Part shown: positions 7,974-16,463 of the stretch, piece after piece
How the letters are laid out: every line of letters starts with the position of its first letter
Numbering within the stretch: position 1 is the first letter of the stretch
DNA from: Clostridia bacterium
GTDB taxonomy: Bacteria > Bacillota > Clostridia > Oscillospirales > Acutalibacteraceae
Direction: 5' to 3'
DNA length: 64,000 nt
Assembly (NCBI GenBank): GCA_017397105.1
Contig: JAFQKF010000048.1
Location: 28,880-92,879, forward strand
Translations under genes and position numbers: made by a program
The notes under the pieces: model-generated
Databases searched by the model: none
What the model saw: only the letters and a program-made list of their open reading frames with translations
Told to the model about the DNA's origin: nothing

Positions 7974-8154
7974 TAACAGCATCAACGAATATCGCAGGGT
8001 TATGAATTCTATATATTTGCCTGAACAGTCCAAAAAAGAAATAGTAGAATCCTGCGCAAAAAAAAGCACGTCCCGTCACATACGTCCTTTGAAATTTATC
8101 ATATCGGTAAAACGCAAGAGTCAGCCTGTTGAGGAAGTGACCTTTACCAAGTAA
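7963..8154 (+). CDS. short anti-sigma-like stub without membrane domain
   Basis: 63 residues from the ATG at 7963 inside the end of the sigma gene. The N-terminus NEYRRVMNSIYLPEQSKKEIVE resembles EEYRQVFSNIRPSDGFEERIM of the other locus, so it is probably the sigma-contacting part of an anti-sigma factor. It stops after a basic stretch with no membrane span or extracytoplasmic domain. Either the gene is truncated, leaving the sigma unregulated by a membrane signal, or it encodes a soluble mini anti-sigma. I see no frameshifted continuation before the terminator at 8185. Confidence 0.6.
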   Translation: MTNNNSINEYRRVMNSIYLPEQSKKEIVESCAKKSTSRHIRPLKFIISVKRKSQPVEEVTFTK

Positions 8155-8184
8155 TATCAGTGCGAATTTAATTATGCCTGCAAG

Positions 8185-8219
8185 CAAGGGCATGCGCTGT
8201 GCGTGTGCCCTTGTGTTTT
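8185..8219 (+). terminator. hairpin terminator after the second ECF locus
   Basis: CAAGGGCATGCGC and GCGTGTGCCCTTG form a 13-bp stem (two G-U pairs) with a 3-nt loop, then TGTTTTG. Confidence 0.7.
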
Positions 8220-8258
8220 GTGCGGCCAAGGCAGCAAAAATAAGGAGAAGGAACAAAA

Positions 8259-8876
8259 ATGAAAAAGAAACCCGAAGAAAGAGAGAACGGTTATAAATTT
8301 TTAACCGCTCTTATGCGCCCGATTTTCAGGTTCTATTACAGACCCGAAATCATAGGCGCGGAAAAAATTCCCACAGACGGTGCCGTAGTCATTGCGGGGA
8401 ATCACAAGCATATTCTTGACCAGTGCATCACCATTGCGGCAACAAAAAGAGTAATCCACTACATGGCAAAGAAAGAGTATTTTGACGGAATGTTCGCCTG
8501 GTTTTTCAAGGCTGCAGGCTGCATCAGTGTTGACAGAGGTAACAACGACACCTCTTGCATCAGGTCTGCAATGAAAGTGCTCAAGAAAGACGGAGCAATC
8601 GGAATATTCCCCGAGGGAACAAGAAACAGAACGGATGAATTCCTGCTTGATTTCAAGCCCGGCGCAGTGGCACTCGCAAAGAAAACGGATGCATATATCG
8701 TGCCTTTCGGCCTTACGGGCGATTACAAATTCAGAACAAAGAACCTCACCATAAGATACGGCGAGCCCTTCAAGGCGGACGGTATGACCGTGGCGCAGGC
8801 AAACCAAAGGCTTCAGTCCGAGGTTGAAAAGCTTATGAGAACAAGTATTGAGGAAGAGAAAAGGAAAGAAGCGTAA
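8259..8876 (+). CDS. plsC: 1-acyl-sn-glycerol-3-phosphate acyltransferase (PlsC)
   Basis: 205 residues. The HX4D motif NHKHILD (H49, D54) and the phosphate-binding FPEGTRNR (116-123) are the two diagnostic blocks of the PlsC/LPLAT family. It transfers an acyl chain to lysophosphatidate at the inner membrane face in phospholipid synthesis. AAGGAG precedes the ATG. It is followed after 15 bp by the activase gene and is probably cotranscribed with it, although no functional link is evident. Confidence 0.9.
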   Translation: MKKKPEERENGYKFLTALMRPIFRFYYRPEIIGAEKIPTDGAVVIAGNHKHILDQCITIAATKRVIHYMAKKEYFDGMFAWFFKAAGCISVDRGNNDTSCIRSAMKVLKKDGAIGIFPEGTRNRTDEFLLDFKPGAVALAKKTDAYIVPFGLTGDYKFRTKNLTIRYGEPFKADGMTVAQANQRLQSEVEKLMRTSIEEEKRKEA

Positions 8877-8891
8877 ACAGAGGGAGAAAAG

Positions 8892-11795
8892 ATGAGAATA
8901 GGACTTGATGTGGGTTCAACAACGCTCAAATGCGTTGCTGTGGACGATGAAAACAATATAGTATACAAAGAGTACGAAAGGCATTTTTCTCACATTGCTC
9001 AGAAAAGTGCACAGATGCTTAACGATATAATCAGCAAACATCCTCAGTTCAAAAACAGCGCCCTGAGCGTTTCGGGCTCTGCCGGTATGGGCTTTGCCAA
9101 TACTCTCGGCCTTGATTTCGTTCAGGAGGTTTATGCAACAAGGGTCAGCGTTTCCCGCCTTCTGCCCGGCACGGATGCCGTAATCGAGCTTGGCGGTGAG
9201 GATGCAAAGATTCTGTTTTTCACAAACGGTGTTGAAGTGCGCATGAACGGTTCGTGCGCAGGCGGTACGGGTGCGTTTATTGACCAGATGGCATCCCTTC
9301 TTAAGGTAACGCCCACCGAGATGAACGAGCTTGCAAAGCAGAAGGAAAAGATTTATTCAATCGCATCAAGATGCGGTGTTTTTGCAAAGTCGGATATCCA
9401 GCCCCTGCTCAATCAGGGTGCGCAGAAGCCCGACGTGTCCGCAAGTATTTTTGCGGCTGTTGTAAATCAGACGGTTGCAGGCCTTGCACAGGGCAGAAGA
9501 ATAGAGGGTAACGTCGTTTATCTCGGCGGTCCTCTTCACTTCCTTTCCGAGCTCAGGGAAGCATTTGACGAGCAGCTCGGAGTCAAGGGTGTCTGCCCTG
9601 AAAATGCTCTTTATTTCGTTGCTCTCGGAGCGGCTTATTCAGGCAGCGGCGAAGTGATTGACATTGAAAAGGTAACCGAAAAAATAGCATCCCTTAAGGA
9701 AAACGGCGAATATCTCAGCGCAAAGCCGCTGTTTTCGGGCGAGGATGAATACAATGAATTCTTACAGCGTCACAGCAACAGTAAGGTTAAATTAAAAGAA
9801 ACTGTTGCTGAAAACGAAAAGGTTTACATAGGCATTGATGCAGGCTCGACCACCGTAAAGGCTGCAGCGGTTGACAGTAACGGTGCTCTTATTTTCAGCA
9901 GATATCTGCCCAACAGCGGTGATGCCGTGGAGCTTGTAAAGCAGTTCCTTATTGACTTCTATAAAAAATATCCTCAGGCAGTGGTAGCTTCAAGTGCCGT
10001 TACGGGTTACGGTGAGGAGATTATCAAAAACGCATTCAACGTAGATTTCGGTATTGTTGAAACCGTTGCCCATTACACCGCCGCAAAGGTATTCAAGCCG
10101 GACGTTGATTTCATTATCGATATCGGCGGTCAGGATATAAAGTGCTTTAAAATCCGTAATTCCGTTATTGATAACATTTTCCTTAACGAAGCGTGCTCAT
10201 CAGGCTGCGGCTCTTTCCTGCAGACCTTTGCCGCTGCGTGGGATTACAGTATTGCCGATTTTTCACGCCTCGGTCTGTTTGCGGATAAGCCCGTTGACCT
10301 TGGCTCAAGATGCACGGTATTTATGAATTCCTCCGTAAAGCAGGCTCAGAAGGACGGCGCATCCATCGAGAATATCTCCGCAGGTCTTTCAATAAGCGTT
10401 GTAAAGAATGCGCTTTATAAGGTTATCAGAGCGGCGAGTGCGGATGAACTCGGCAAGAACATAGTTGTTCAGGGCGGCACGTTCCTTAACGATGCCGTGT
10501 TGCGTGCTTTTGAGCAGGAGATAGGCAGAAACGTAATAAGACCTGATATCTCGGGACTTATGGGCGCTTACGGTGCGGCTATTTACTCAAAGGAAAGAGC
10601 AACCTCTGCAAGCACTCTTATAAGCGAAAAAGAGCTTGAAAGCTTTGAACATAAGATTAAAAACGTTACCTGCCAGGGCTGCAGTAACCATTGCAGGCTT
10701 ACAATCAACACCTTCTGCGGCACAAGAAGCTTCATAGGCTCCAATAAGTGCAGCAAGCCTGTTTCGGGCAGGAACAAGGCTGAAAGTATAAATATGTTCT
10801 CGCTCAAGAAGGAGCTTCTTGCAAAGTATTCCTCCTTTGAAGGCAAAAAAGACACCGTCGGAATTCCTATGGGTCTTAATATGTTTGAGCTTCTGCCCTT
10901 CTGGCATACGTTCTTCAAAAAGCTCGGCTTCGGCGTGGAGGTTTCACCTGCCTCAACAAGGCAGCTTTACGTAAAGGGTCAGCACACGATTCCGTCAGAT
11001 ACGGTATGCTACCCTGCAAAGCTTCTTCACGGCCACGTGGAAGCGCTTCTTGAAAAGGGCATAAAGCATATTTTCTACCCTTGCATGACTTACAATATTG
11101 ATGAATCCCTCGGCGACAACAACTACAACTGCCCCGTTGTTGCGTATTATCCTGAGGTTATCCGCTCCAACGTTTCTCAGGTGAAGGAGATTAACTTCAT
11201 AAGCGATTACTTCGGACTTCACAGACCCAAGGATTTTGCGGTTAAAATCCACGCCGTTCTTAATGAAAAGCTCGGCAAGCTTTCGCTTAAAGAGGTTAAA
11301 AAGGCCTGTGATGCGGCATATGCCGAGTATCATAGCTACATGGATACTCTGAGGACTACGGGTCAGGCGAAGCTCAAAGAAGCAAGGGAAAAGGGAATGC
11401 CCGTAATTATTCTTTGCGGCAGACCCTATCATCTTGATGAGGAGATTAACCACTCTATTGACGAGCTTATCTGTGATTGCGGCGCCGCCGTAATTACCGA
11501 GGATGCCGTCAGCAGTCTTGTTGAAAAATTCCCCACGGACGTGCTTGACCAGTGGACCTATCACTCCCGTCTTTATGCGGCGGCAAAGTACGTTTGCGAT
11601 GCAAAGGATAAGGATATAAACCTTGTTCAGCTTGTATCCTTCGGCTGCGGTGTTGACGCTATCACAACCGACGAAGTGCGTGCGATTCTTGAGAGGAATT
11701 CAAGAATTTATACCCAGATTAAGATTGACGAAATTTCAAACCCCGGCGCCGTAAAAATCAGGCTCAGAAGTCTGTTTGCGGCAACAGGCAGATAA
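8892..11795 (+). CDS. 2-hydroxyacyl-CoA dehydratase activase, double BadF/BcrA ATPase with DUF2229-type region
   Basis: 967 residues. Two ASKHA ATPase domains lie in tandem: residues 1-255 (DVGSTTLK, GGEDAK, GSCAGGTGAF near 120-129) and about 310-570 (DAGSTTVK, GGQDIK, EACSSGCGSF near 437). In the HgdC/BcrA activase family a cysteine in this GSCAxGTG block ligates the 4Fe-4S cluster held between subunits. A cysteine-rich start (CQGCSNHC near 596) leads into a dehydratase-like C-terminal region. Such large activase-related proteins are common in Clostridia, often fused to the component encoded next; the substrate is unknown. GGGAGA precedes the ATG. Confidence 0.85.
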   Translation: MRIGLDVGSTTLKCVAVDDENNIVYKEYERHFSHIAQKSAQMLNDIISKHPQFKNSALSVSGSAGMGFANTLGLDFVQEVYATRVSVSRLLPGTDAVIELGGEDAKILFFTNGVEVRMNGSCAGGTGAFIDQMASLLKVTPTEMNELAKQKEKIYSIASRCGVFAKSDIQPLLNQGAQKPDVSASIFAAVVNQTVAGLAQGRRIEGNVVYLGGPLHFLSELREAFDEQLGVKGVCPENALYFVALGAAYSGSGEVIDIEKVTEKIASLKENGEYLSAKPLFSGEDEYNEFLQRHSNSKVKLKETVAENEKVYIGIDAGSTTVKAAAVDSNGALIFSRYLPNSGDAVELVKQFLIDFYKKYPQAVVASSAVTGYGEEIIKNAFNVDFGIVETVAHYTAAKVFKPDVDFIIDIGGQDIKCFKIRNSVIDNIFLNEACSSGCGSFLQTFAAAWDYSIADFSRLGLFADKPVDLGSRCTVFMNSSVKQAQKDGASIENISAGLSISVVKNALYKVIRAASADELGKNIVVQGGTFLNDAVLRAFEQEIGRNVIRPDISGLMGAYGAAIYSKERATSASTLISEKELESFEHKIKNVTCQGCSNHCRLTINTFCGTRSFIGSNKCSKPVSGRNKAESINMFSLKKELLAKYSSFEGKKDTVGIPMGLNMFELLPFWHTFFKKLGFGVEVSPASTRQLYVKGQHTIPSDTVCYPAKLLHGHVEALLEKGIKHIFYPCMTYNIDESLGDNNYNCPVVAYYPEVIRSNVSQVKEINFISDYFGLHRPKDFAVKIHAVLNEKLGKLSLKEVKKACDAAYAEYHSYMDTLRTTGQAKLKEAREKGMPVIILCGRPYHLDEEINHSIDELICDCGAAVITEDAVSSLVEKFPTDVLDQWTYHSRLYAAAKYVCDAKDKDINLVQLVSFGCGVDAITTDEVRAILERNSRIYTQIKIDEISNPGAVKIRLRSLFAATGR

Positions 11796-11807
11796 GGAGG
11801 AGAATGT

Positions 11808-13103
11808 ATGAATCCTGCAAACAGAGTTGAATTCACAAAGGACATGATGGATTACACCATTCTTGCTCCCAATATGGCAAATATCCATTTTACAATGCTT
11901 ATCAACGTATTCAGAGAATACGGCTACAACGTTGAACTGCTTCAGAATGAGGGCAGGGAGGTTGTTGATGAGGGTCTCAAATACGTTCATAACGATACCT
12001 GCTACCCTGCATTGCTTGTTATAGGTCAGCTTATAGATGCTCTCAACAGCGGCAAGTACGACGTTAATAAAACAGCCCTGCTCATCACCCAGTCGGGCGG
12101 CGGATGCAGAGCGTCAAACTATATTCACCTTTTAAGAAAAGCGCTCAGGAAAGCAGGCTACCCTCAGGTGCCTGTAATTTCCCTTAACCTTTCGGGTCTT
12201 GAGAAGAACAGCGGCTTCAAAATTCGTATCACAATGGCGCTCAAGATGCTTTGCGCCATGATTTACGGTGATTTGATAATGCTGCTTAAAAATCAGACCG
12301 AGCCCTACGAAATCAACAAGGGCGAATCCAATGCGCTCGTTAAAAAATGGACAGATAACATAAGCGGGCAGTTCGCAAAAGGCAAGGGATATTCTATCAA
12401 GGAAATGAAAAAGAATCTTGCGGATATAACCAAAGCTTTTGCTGATATTAAGCTTGAAAAGACCGATAAGGTAAAGGTCGGCGTGGTTGGTGAAATATAC
12501 GTTAAATATTCGCCCCTTGCAAATAACCGCCTTGAAGAATTCCTTTTTTCTCAGGGATGCGAGGTTATGGTGCCCGGTCTGCTCGGATTTTTCCTCTTTA
12601 AAACGGATAACCGTCTGGAGGATATCAAGCTTTACGGCGGCAAAAGAATAAAGAAGATCGCAATGAAGGTTGCAATGCGTGCGCTTACAGCGATTGAAAC
12701 AATCCTTATAAACGCCGTTAAAGAAAACAGCTCCTTTATTGCTCCCGCACCCTATGCTCACATCAAGGAAAAATGCACCAAAATCATAGGCGCAGGCTGT
12801 AAGATGGGCGAGGGCTGGCTTCTTACCGCCGAAATGATGGAGCTTATCGAAAGCGGCTACGGCAACATTGTATGTGCTCAGCCCTTCGGATGCCTGCCCA
12901 ACCATATCGTAGGTAAGGGTATGATAAGAAAGCTCAAGGAGATGTATCCCGATTCAAACATTGTGCCCATAGATTATGACCCCGGCGCAACAAGAGTTAA
13001 TCAGGAAAACAGAATCAGGCTGATGCTTGCCGTTGCCAAGGAAAACGGTGCGGTGGGCGCTTGCGGTGACTGCGCAAGCTGCACAAAGTGTATTAATGAA
13101 TAA
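11808..13103 (+). CDS. 2-hydroxyacyl-CoA dehydratase-like subunit, partner of the activase
   Basis: 431 residues, beginning 13 bp after the activase behind AAGGAGGAG. Features include YVHNDTCYPALLVIGQ, TQSGGGCRASNYI, NNRLEEFLFSQG and a C-terminal Cys cluster ACGDCASCTKC. These fit the component that in many relatives is the C-terminal third of one protein of about 1400 residues with the activase domains; here it is a separate gene. By analogy it would hold an iron-sulfur cluster that receives an ATP-driven electron from the activase. No acyl-CoA transferase or dehydratase alpha/beta pair is nearby, so the reaction is unknown. Confidence 0.8.
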   Translation: MNPANRVEFTKDMMDYTILAPNMANIHFTMLINVFREYGYNVELLQNEGREVVDEGLKYVHNDTCYPALLVIGQLIDALNSGKYDVNKTALLITQSGGGCRASNYIHLLRKALRKAGYPQVPVISLNLSGLEKNSGFKIRITMALKMLCAMIYGDLIMLLKNQTEPYEINKGESNALVKKWTDNISGQFAKGKGYSIKEMKKNLADITKAFADIKLEKTDKVKVGVVGEIYVKYSPLANNRLEEFLFSQGCEVMVPGLLGFFLFKTDNRLEDIKLYGGKRIKKIAMKVAMRALTAIETILINAVKENSSFIAPAPYAHIKEKCTKIIGAGCKMGEGWLLTAEMMELIESGYGNIVCAQPFGCLPNHIVGKGMIRKLKEMYPDSNIVPIDYDPGATRVNQENRIRLMLAVAKENGAVGACGDCASCTKCINE

Positions 13104-13110
13104 AAGAAAA

Positions 13111-13145
13111 AACGGAAATTCCCAATGGCGGGAATTTCCGTTTTC
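13111..13145. terminator. bidirectional terminator between convergent units
   Basis: ACGGAAATTCCC / GGGAATTTCCGT 12-bp stem, 6-nt loop, with TTTT on the plus side and an A-rich run on the other, serving both the activase operon and the DHHW gene. Confidence 0.88.
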
Positions 13146-14249
13146 TTATTGTTTGAGTGTTTCGCTGTTGTTTAAAACAGAAGTGCTGTAAAGGAAAAGT
13201 ACGTCGCTGTTTTCAAGCTCAATCATCCTGCAAAGGGTTGAATAATGAGCGTAGCGTATATCGGCAAGGGTTACCTGCGAGTATTCTTCCAGCAAAAGCG
13301 GAGCGATGCTGCTTGCAAAGGAATCACGGAAGATTACAAGCTTTTTGTCCGTTTTTGCATTCGGGTTGGTAACGGTGAGAAGCGAAATCGAACCGCTGAG
13401 GAAAAGCTCGTAAGGGTCTTTACCGCCAGCTTTCTCAAAATCATAAACGGCAATATCCTTCTGATTTTCAAAATCGAAAACCTTGCAGGAATCCGTTACT
13501 TCATTGGTAAGATAAATAATGCTTTCGTCTTTTACGGGGAGAGCATATCTGCCTGCGTAAACTCCTTTGAACGGAATGTTCAGCGTGTTTTCGTTAAACT
13601 CAGAGTTAAAGGAGTTACCCATGGCGGTTGCAATTCTTTCGGCGGCAGGCAAAAGAGCCTCCTGCCTCCAGTGGGTGTCGGTTTTGTAGTAGGAATCAGC
13701 GTTAAGGGTGTCGCTGATGTCAATAAACTGAGCAAAACCCGTGCTGTTTTTCACAACGGAATAAAGCTCCGAATAGTCAAGCGAGGGGACGCCTGCACCG
13801 TCGCTGATGTAGTATCCCTTGTCGGGCACAATGCACATATAAACCCTTGCGTTTGCGGGTTTTAAGAATTTTTCATAAATCTTTTCGAATATGCCCGTTG
13901 CACGCTCTACGGACTTGACGTTGAGCGGATAAAGTGCTTCGGTGAGCTGACCCTGATGCTCGTAAACTCCGTTATTGTCCGACTGATTAAAGAGCCTGAG
14001 GGAAATAAAAGCTTTCAGCGAGCGGAATTCATCCCTTAAGGGGAAATTGTCCGACGCATAATCTTCAAACGACTGCATGAATCTGCCAGAGGAAATGCTT
14101 TCAACCGAAAGCTCGGGGAATTTTGCAAGCAGCCTGCGCTCGCTGTGGGAGTACTCCGCCTTAGGCAGAAACAGGCACAAAGCAGTAATGGCAGCTACCA
14201 ATATGCAGGTGATGCATACAGTGGCAATGTTTTTCTTTTTCATCATCAC
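13146..14249 (-). CDS. DHHW / AlgX-AlgJ-like SGNH protein
   Basis: 367 residues with an N-terminal membrane anchor (about 7-28) and an extracytoplasmic domain. DNFPLRDEFRSLK near 68-80 and YYKTDTHWRQEAL near 190 are the conserved blocks of the DHHW family, related to the alginate acetylation proteins AlgJ/AlgX; in those, Asp-His of D-x-H-W and a distal Ser (compare RDSFASS) form the hydrolase triad. It lies 8 nt behind the MBOAT gene in the same operon. The likely role is transfer of acyl groups, handed over by the MBOAT protein, to a surface polymer. Confidence 0.82.
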   Translation of the reverse strand: MMMKKKNIATVCITCILVAAITALCLFLPKAEYSHSERRLLAKFPELSVESISSGRFMQSFEDYASDNFPLRDEFRSLKAFISLRLFNQSDNNGVYEHQGQLTEALYPLNVKSVERATGIFEKIYEKFLKPANARVYMCIVPDKGYYISDGAGVPSLDYSELYSVVKNSTGFAQFIDISDTLNADSYYKTDTHWRQEALLPAAERIATAMGNSFNSEFNENTLNIPFKGVYAGRYALPVKDESIIYLTNEVTDSCKVFDFENQKDIAVYDFEKAGGKDPYELFLSGSISLLTVTNPNAKTDKKLVIFRDSFASSIAPLLLEEYSQVTLADIRYAHYSTLCRMIELENSDVLFLYSTSVLNNSETLKQ

Positions 14250-14257
14250 GTACCGCC

Positions 14258-15655
14258 TTAAAATCTGAAATACAGGAAGGGATTGAATGAACCGTCAGCA
14301 AGGTAAGCGGTTGAAATAAGAAGCAGTGCGGCAACGATTACGGGCTGCAATACGCTGCACAGCTTTTTGGTTTTTTCATTTTCGCTAAAGCGTACTGCGG
14401 CGGTTTTCACAACGGGAGTTGCGCCGATGATACCGACTGTCAGCAGCACTGCGTAGCTCTTGAGGTAATAAAGCGTGGGCTCGGAAACAAGGGGATGGCC
14501 GCCGGCAAAGAACATGGAGGCTATATCCGAAAAAGCCTGCGACATATCGGCGGCATTGAAGATTACAAAGCTTATAATCACGGCAATGATTACGTAAACG
14601 CGGCTTAAAGCCTTACTGCGCTTGAGAAGCTTTGAGAACAGATTCTTTTCAAGAGTGAGCAGAACGGCGAAGTAAAGACCCCATACGGCAAAATTCCATG
14701 CCGCTCCGTGCCACAGACCCGTTAAAAACCATACCGTGAAAATATTGAGAATTCTTCTGGGTGTGTTTACTCTGTTGCCGCCCATCGGGATATAAACGTA
14801 ATCCCTGAACCACGAGCCGAGCGAAATATGCCAGCGGCGCCAGAATTCGCTCACGCTTGTTGAAATGTAGGGATAGTTGAAGTTTTCGCAAAAATCAAAG
14901 CCGAGTATCTTACCCAGTCCTATTGCCATATCGCTGTATCCCGAAAAATCGAAATAAACGTGAAGGGCATAAGCGACGGCGTAAATCCAGTAAAACAGCA
15001 CGGATTTATCGTCGCAGGAGCGGAAGATGTCGCAAAGCTCGCCGAGAGTGTTGGCAAGCAGGATTTTCTTTGACAGACCTATAACAAATCTTGTTATGCC
15101 CTGTGCGGCAAAATCAACGGTGTGCCTGCGGCTTTTCAGGGATACGGCAATATTGCTGTAACGCACAATGGGACCTGCGATAAGCTGAGGGAACATTGTG
15201 ATGTAAGCGCCGAGGTTTATGGGATTCTTCTGTGCGGGTAAGCCTCTGTAAACGTCAACAGTGTAGCTGATAAGCTGGAAGGTATAGAAGCTTATGCCGA
15301 TAGGCAGGGCTATGCCGAGTAACGGCACGGAAAGCCCGGTGGCACGGTTGAAATTATCAATGAAGAAATCCGTATACTTGAAAAACAGCAGGAATGCAAG
15401 GCTGATGCTGACCGAAACTCCGGTAAGGATTCTTTTTACGGTTTTGCCCGATGATTTTTCAATCAGCACGGCAAACACGTAGTTTGCGGCAATGCTTGCA
15501 AGCATTATAAGAGCGTACTTAGGCTCACCCCATGCGTAGAAAACGATGCTTGCAAGGAAGAGCACTGTGTTTTTTAAACGGGCAGGGGTGATAAAATAAA
15601 GCAAAAAAACACACGGAAGGAAATAATACAAGAAAGTAATACTTGAAAACAACAT
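14258..15655 (-). CDS. MBOAT family O-acyltransferase (AlgI/DltB-like)
   Basis: 465 residues with about 11 membrane spans. The MBOAT core is clear: YFDFSGYSDMAIGLGKILGF, then FWRRWHISLGSWFRDYVYIPMGG, then FLTGLWHGAAWNFAVWGLY with the invariant histidine of the family in WHG. It moves acyl groups from a cytoplasmic donor across the membrane for O-acylation of an extracellular polymer. It sits between a DUF4358 lipoprotein and the DHHW protein on one transcript. No dlt genes are present, so a polysaccharide target is more likely than teichoic acid, but that is inference. Confidence 0.92.
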   Translation of the reverse strand: MLFSSITFLYYFLPCVFLLYFITPARLKNTVLFLASIVFYAWGEPKYALIMLASIAANYVFAVLIEKSSGKTVKRILTGVSVSISLAFLLFFKYTDFFIDNFNRATGLSVPLLGIALPIGISFYTFQLISYTVDVYRGLPAQKNPINLGAYITMFPQLIAGPIVRYSNIAVSLKSRRHTVDFAAQGITRFVIGLSKKILLANTLGELCDIFRSCDDKSVLFYWIYAVAYALHVYFDFSGYSDMAIGLGKILGFDFCENFNYPYISTSVSEFWRRWHISLGSWFRDYVYIPMGGNRVNTPRRILNIFTVWFLTGLWHGAAWNFAVWGLYFAVLLTLEKNLFSKLLKRSKALSRVYVIIAVIISFVIFNAADMSQAFSDIASMFFAGGHPLVSEPTLYYLKSYAVLLTVGIIGATPVVKTAAVRFSENEKTKKLCSVLQPVIVAALLLISTAYLADGSFNPFLYFRF

Positions 15656-15697
15656 GATTTTTCCCTCCGTGTGTTAAGTTTTAGTTTTGCTTTTTAA

Positions 15698-16399
15698 TTA
15701 TGCTGCAAGGGGAACTTCTTCAAGAAGAACTGCGCTGTCAGCATAGTTTGCAAGAACCTTGGTCTTGAAGTTTTCGATGATTTCAGCGTTGCCGTAAGCG
15801 CTGAGGATATAATCGGAGCCAACGCTTATGATGATGAGAGTGTCGGGGAATCCGCACATCCACTGCTTGCCGCTGATAGCGGTTTTAAGGGAGTCAGATA
15901 CCTTGCTCATGTTTGCGGAATCGGTAAGGTGATAAACGCCGCAGGTGAAGGTGTTGGCGTTCATCATGTGCATAAGGGAAGCTGCATCGTCAATAAGAGC
16001 GATGTCTGCCTGGGGGAAACCGAGGGTTGCTTCAACAGCCTCAGCATCGGTAAGAGCATAGGTACCGGGAGCATCCATAACGGAGTTTTCTATATCGCCG
16101 CCTGCTACGGGGAATTTCTCAGCGTCGCCATAGGTTGCCCATACGGTGTTGAGAATGTCAACAGCCTTTGAAATTTCGGTGTTGCCTGCCTGAGGAGCTG
16201 CGGAAGTTTCGGATTCAGCAACGGTAGAGTCGGATTCGGCAACGGATGTTTCAGCTTCGATTGCTGAATCAGCGGTGCTTTCTACGGTAGTGTCAGAAAC
16301 GCTCTGGTCTTCGTTGCCCTGGGTTGAGGTGTTGCCTGTGCATGCTGCAAGAGCAAAAAGCATGGCTGCAGCGAGGATGAGTGCGAGAATCTTTTTCAT
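15698..16399 (-). CDS. DUF4358-type lipoprotein
   Basis: 233 residues. A lipoprotein signal peptide ends at LFALAAC (lipobox cysteine at about residue 20). A Ser/Thr/Glu-rich linker to about residue 75 is followed by a compact domain (KAVDILNTVW ... GVYHLTDSANMSKV ... YILSAYGN) that fits DUF4358, a family often found beside MBOAT/DHHW genes. AAGGAG precedes the ATG, 42 nt separate it from the MBOAT gene, and no terminator intervenes. It is probably a surface-anchored accessory factor for polymer acylation. Confidence 0.78.
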   Translation of the reverse strand: MKKILALILAAAMLFALAACTGNTSTQGNEDQSVSDTTVESTADSAIEAETSVAESDSTVAESETSAAPQAGNTEISKAVDILNTVWATYGDAEKFPVAGGDIENSVMDAPGTYALTDAEAVEATLGFPQADIALIDDAASLMHMMNANTFTCGVYHLTDSANMSKVSDSLKTAISGKQWMCGFPDTLIIISVGSDYILSAYGNAEIIENFKTKVLANYADSAVLLEEVPLAA

Positions 16400-16463
16400 T
16401 GTTTTTCTCCTTTAGATTTTATAATGATAAAATATTGCCTTGAAGATAGTACATTAAAAGCTG

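Noticed and set aside
4487-8154. One of the two local ECF sigma factors as the regulator of the GAACC/CGTC promoters at 59 and 61 kb
   Set aside because: Neither sigma gene has a clear copy of that promoter upstream; the AACC at 4425 is too weak to support the link, so it is left as an open question only.
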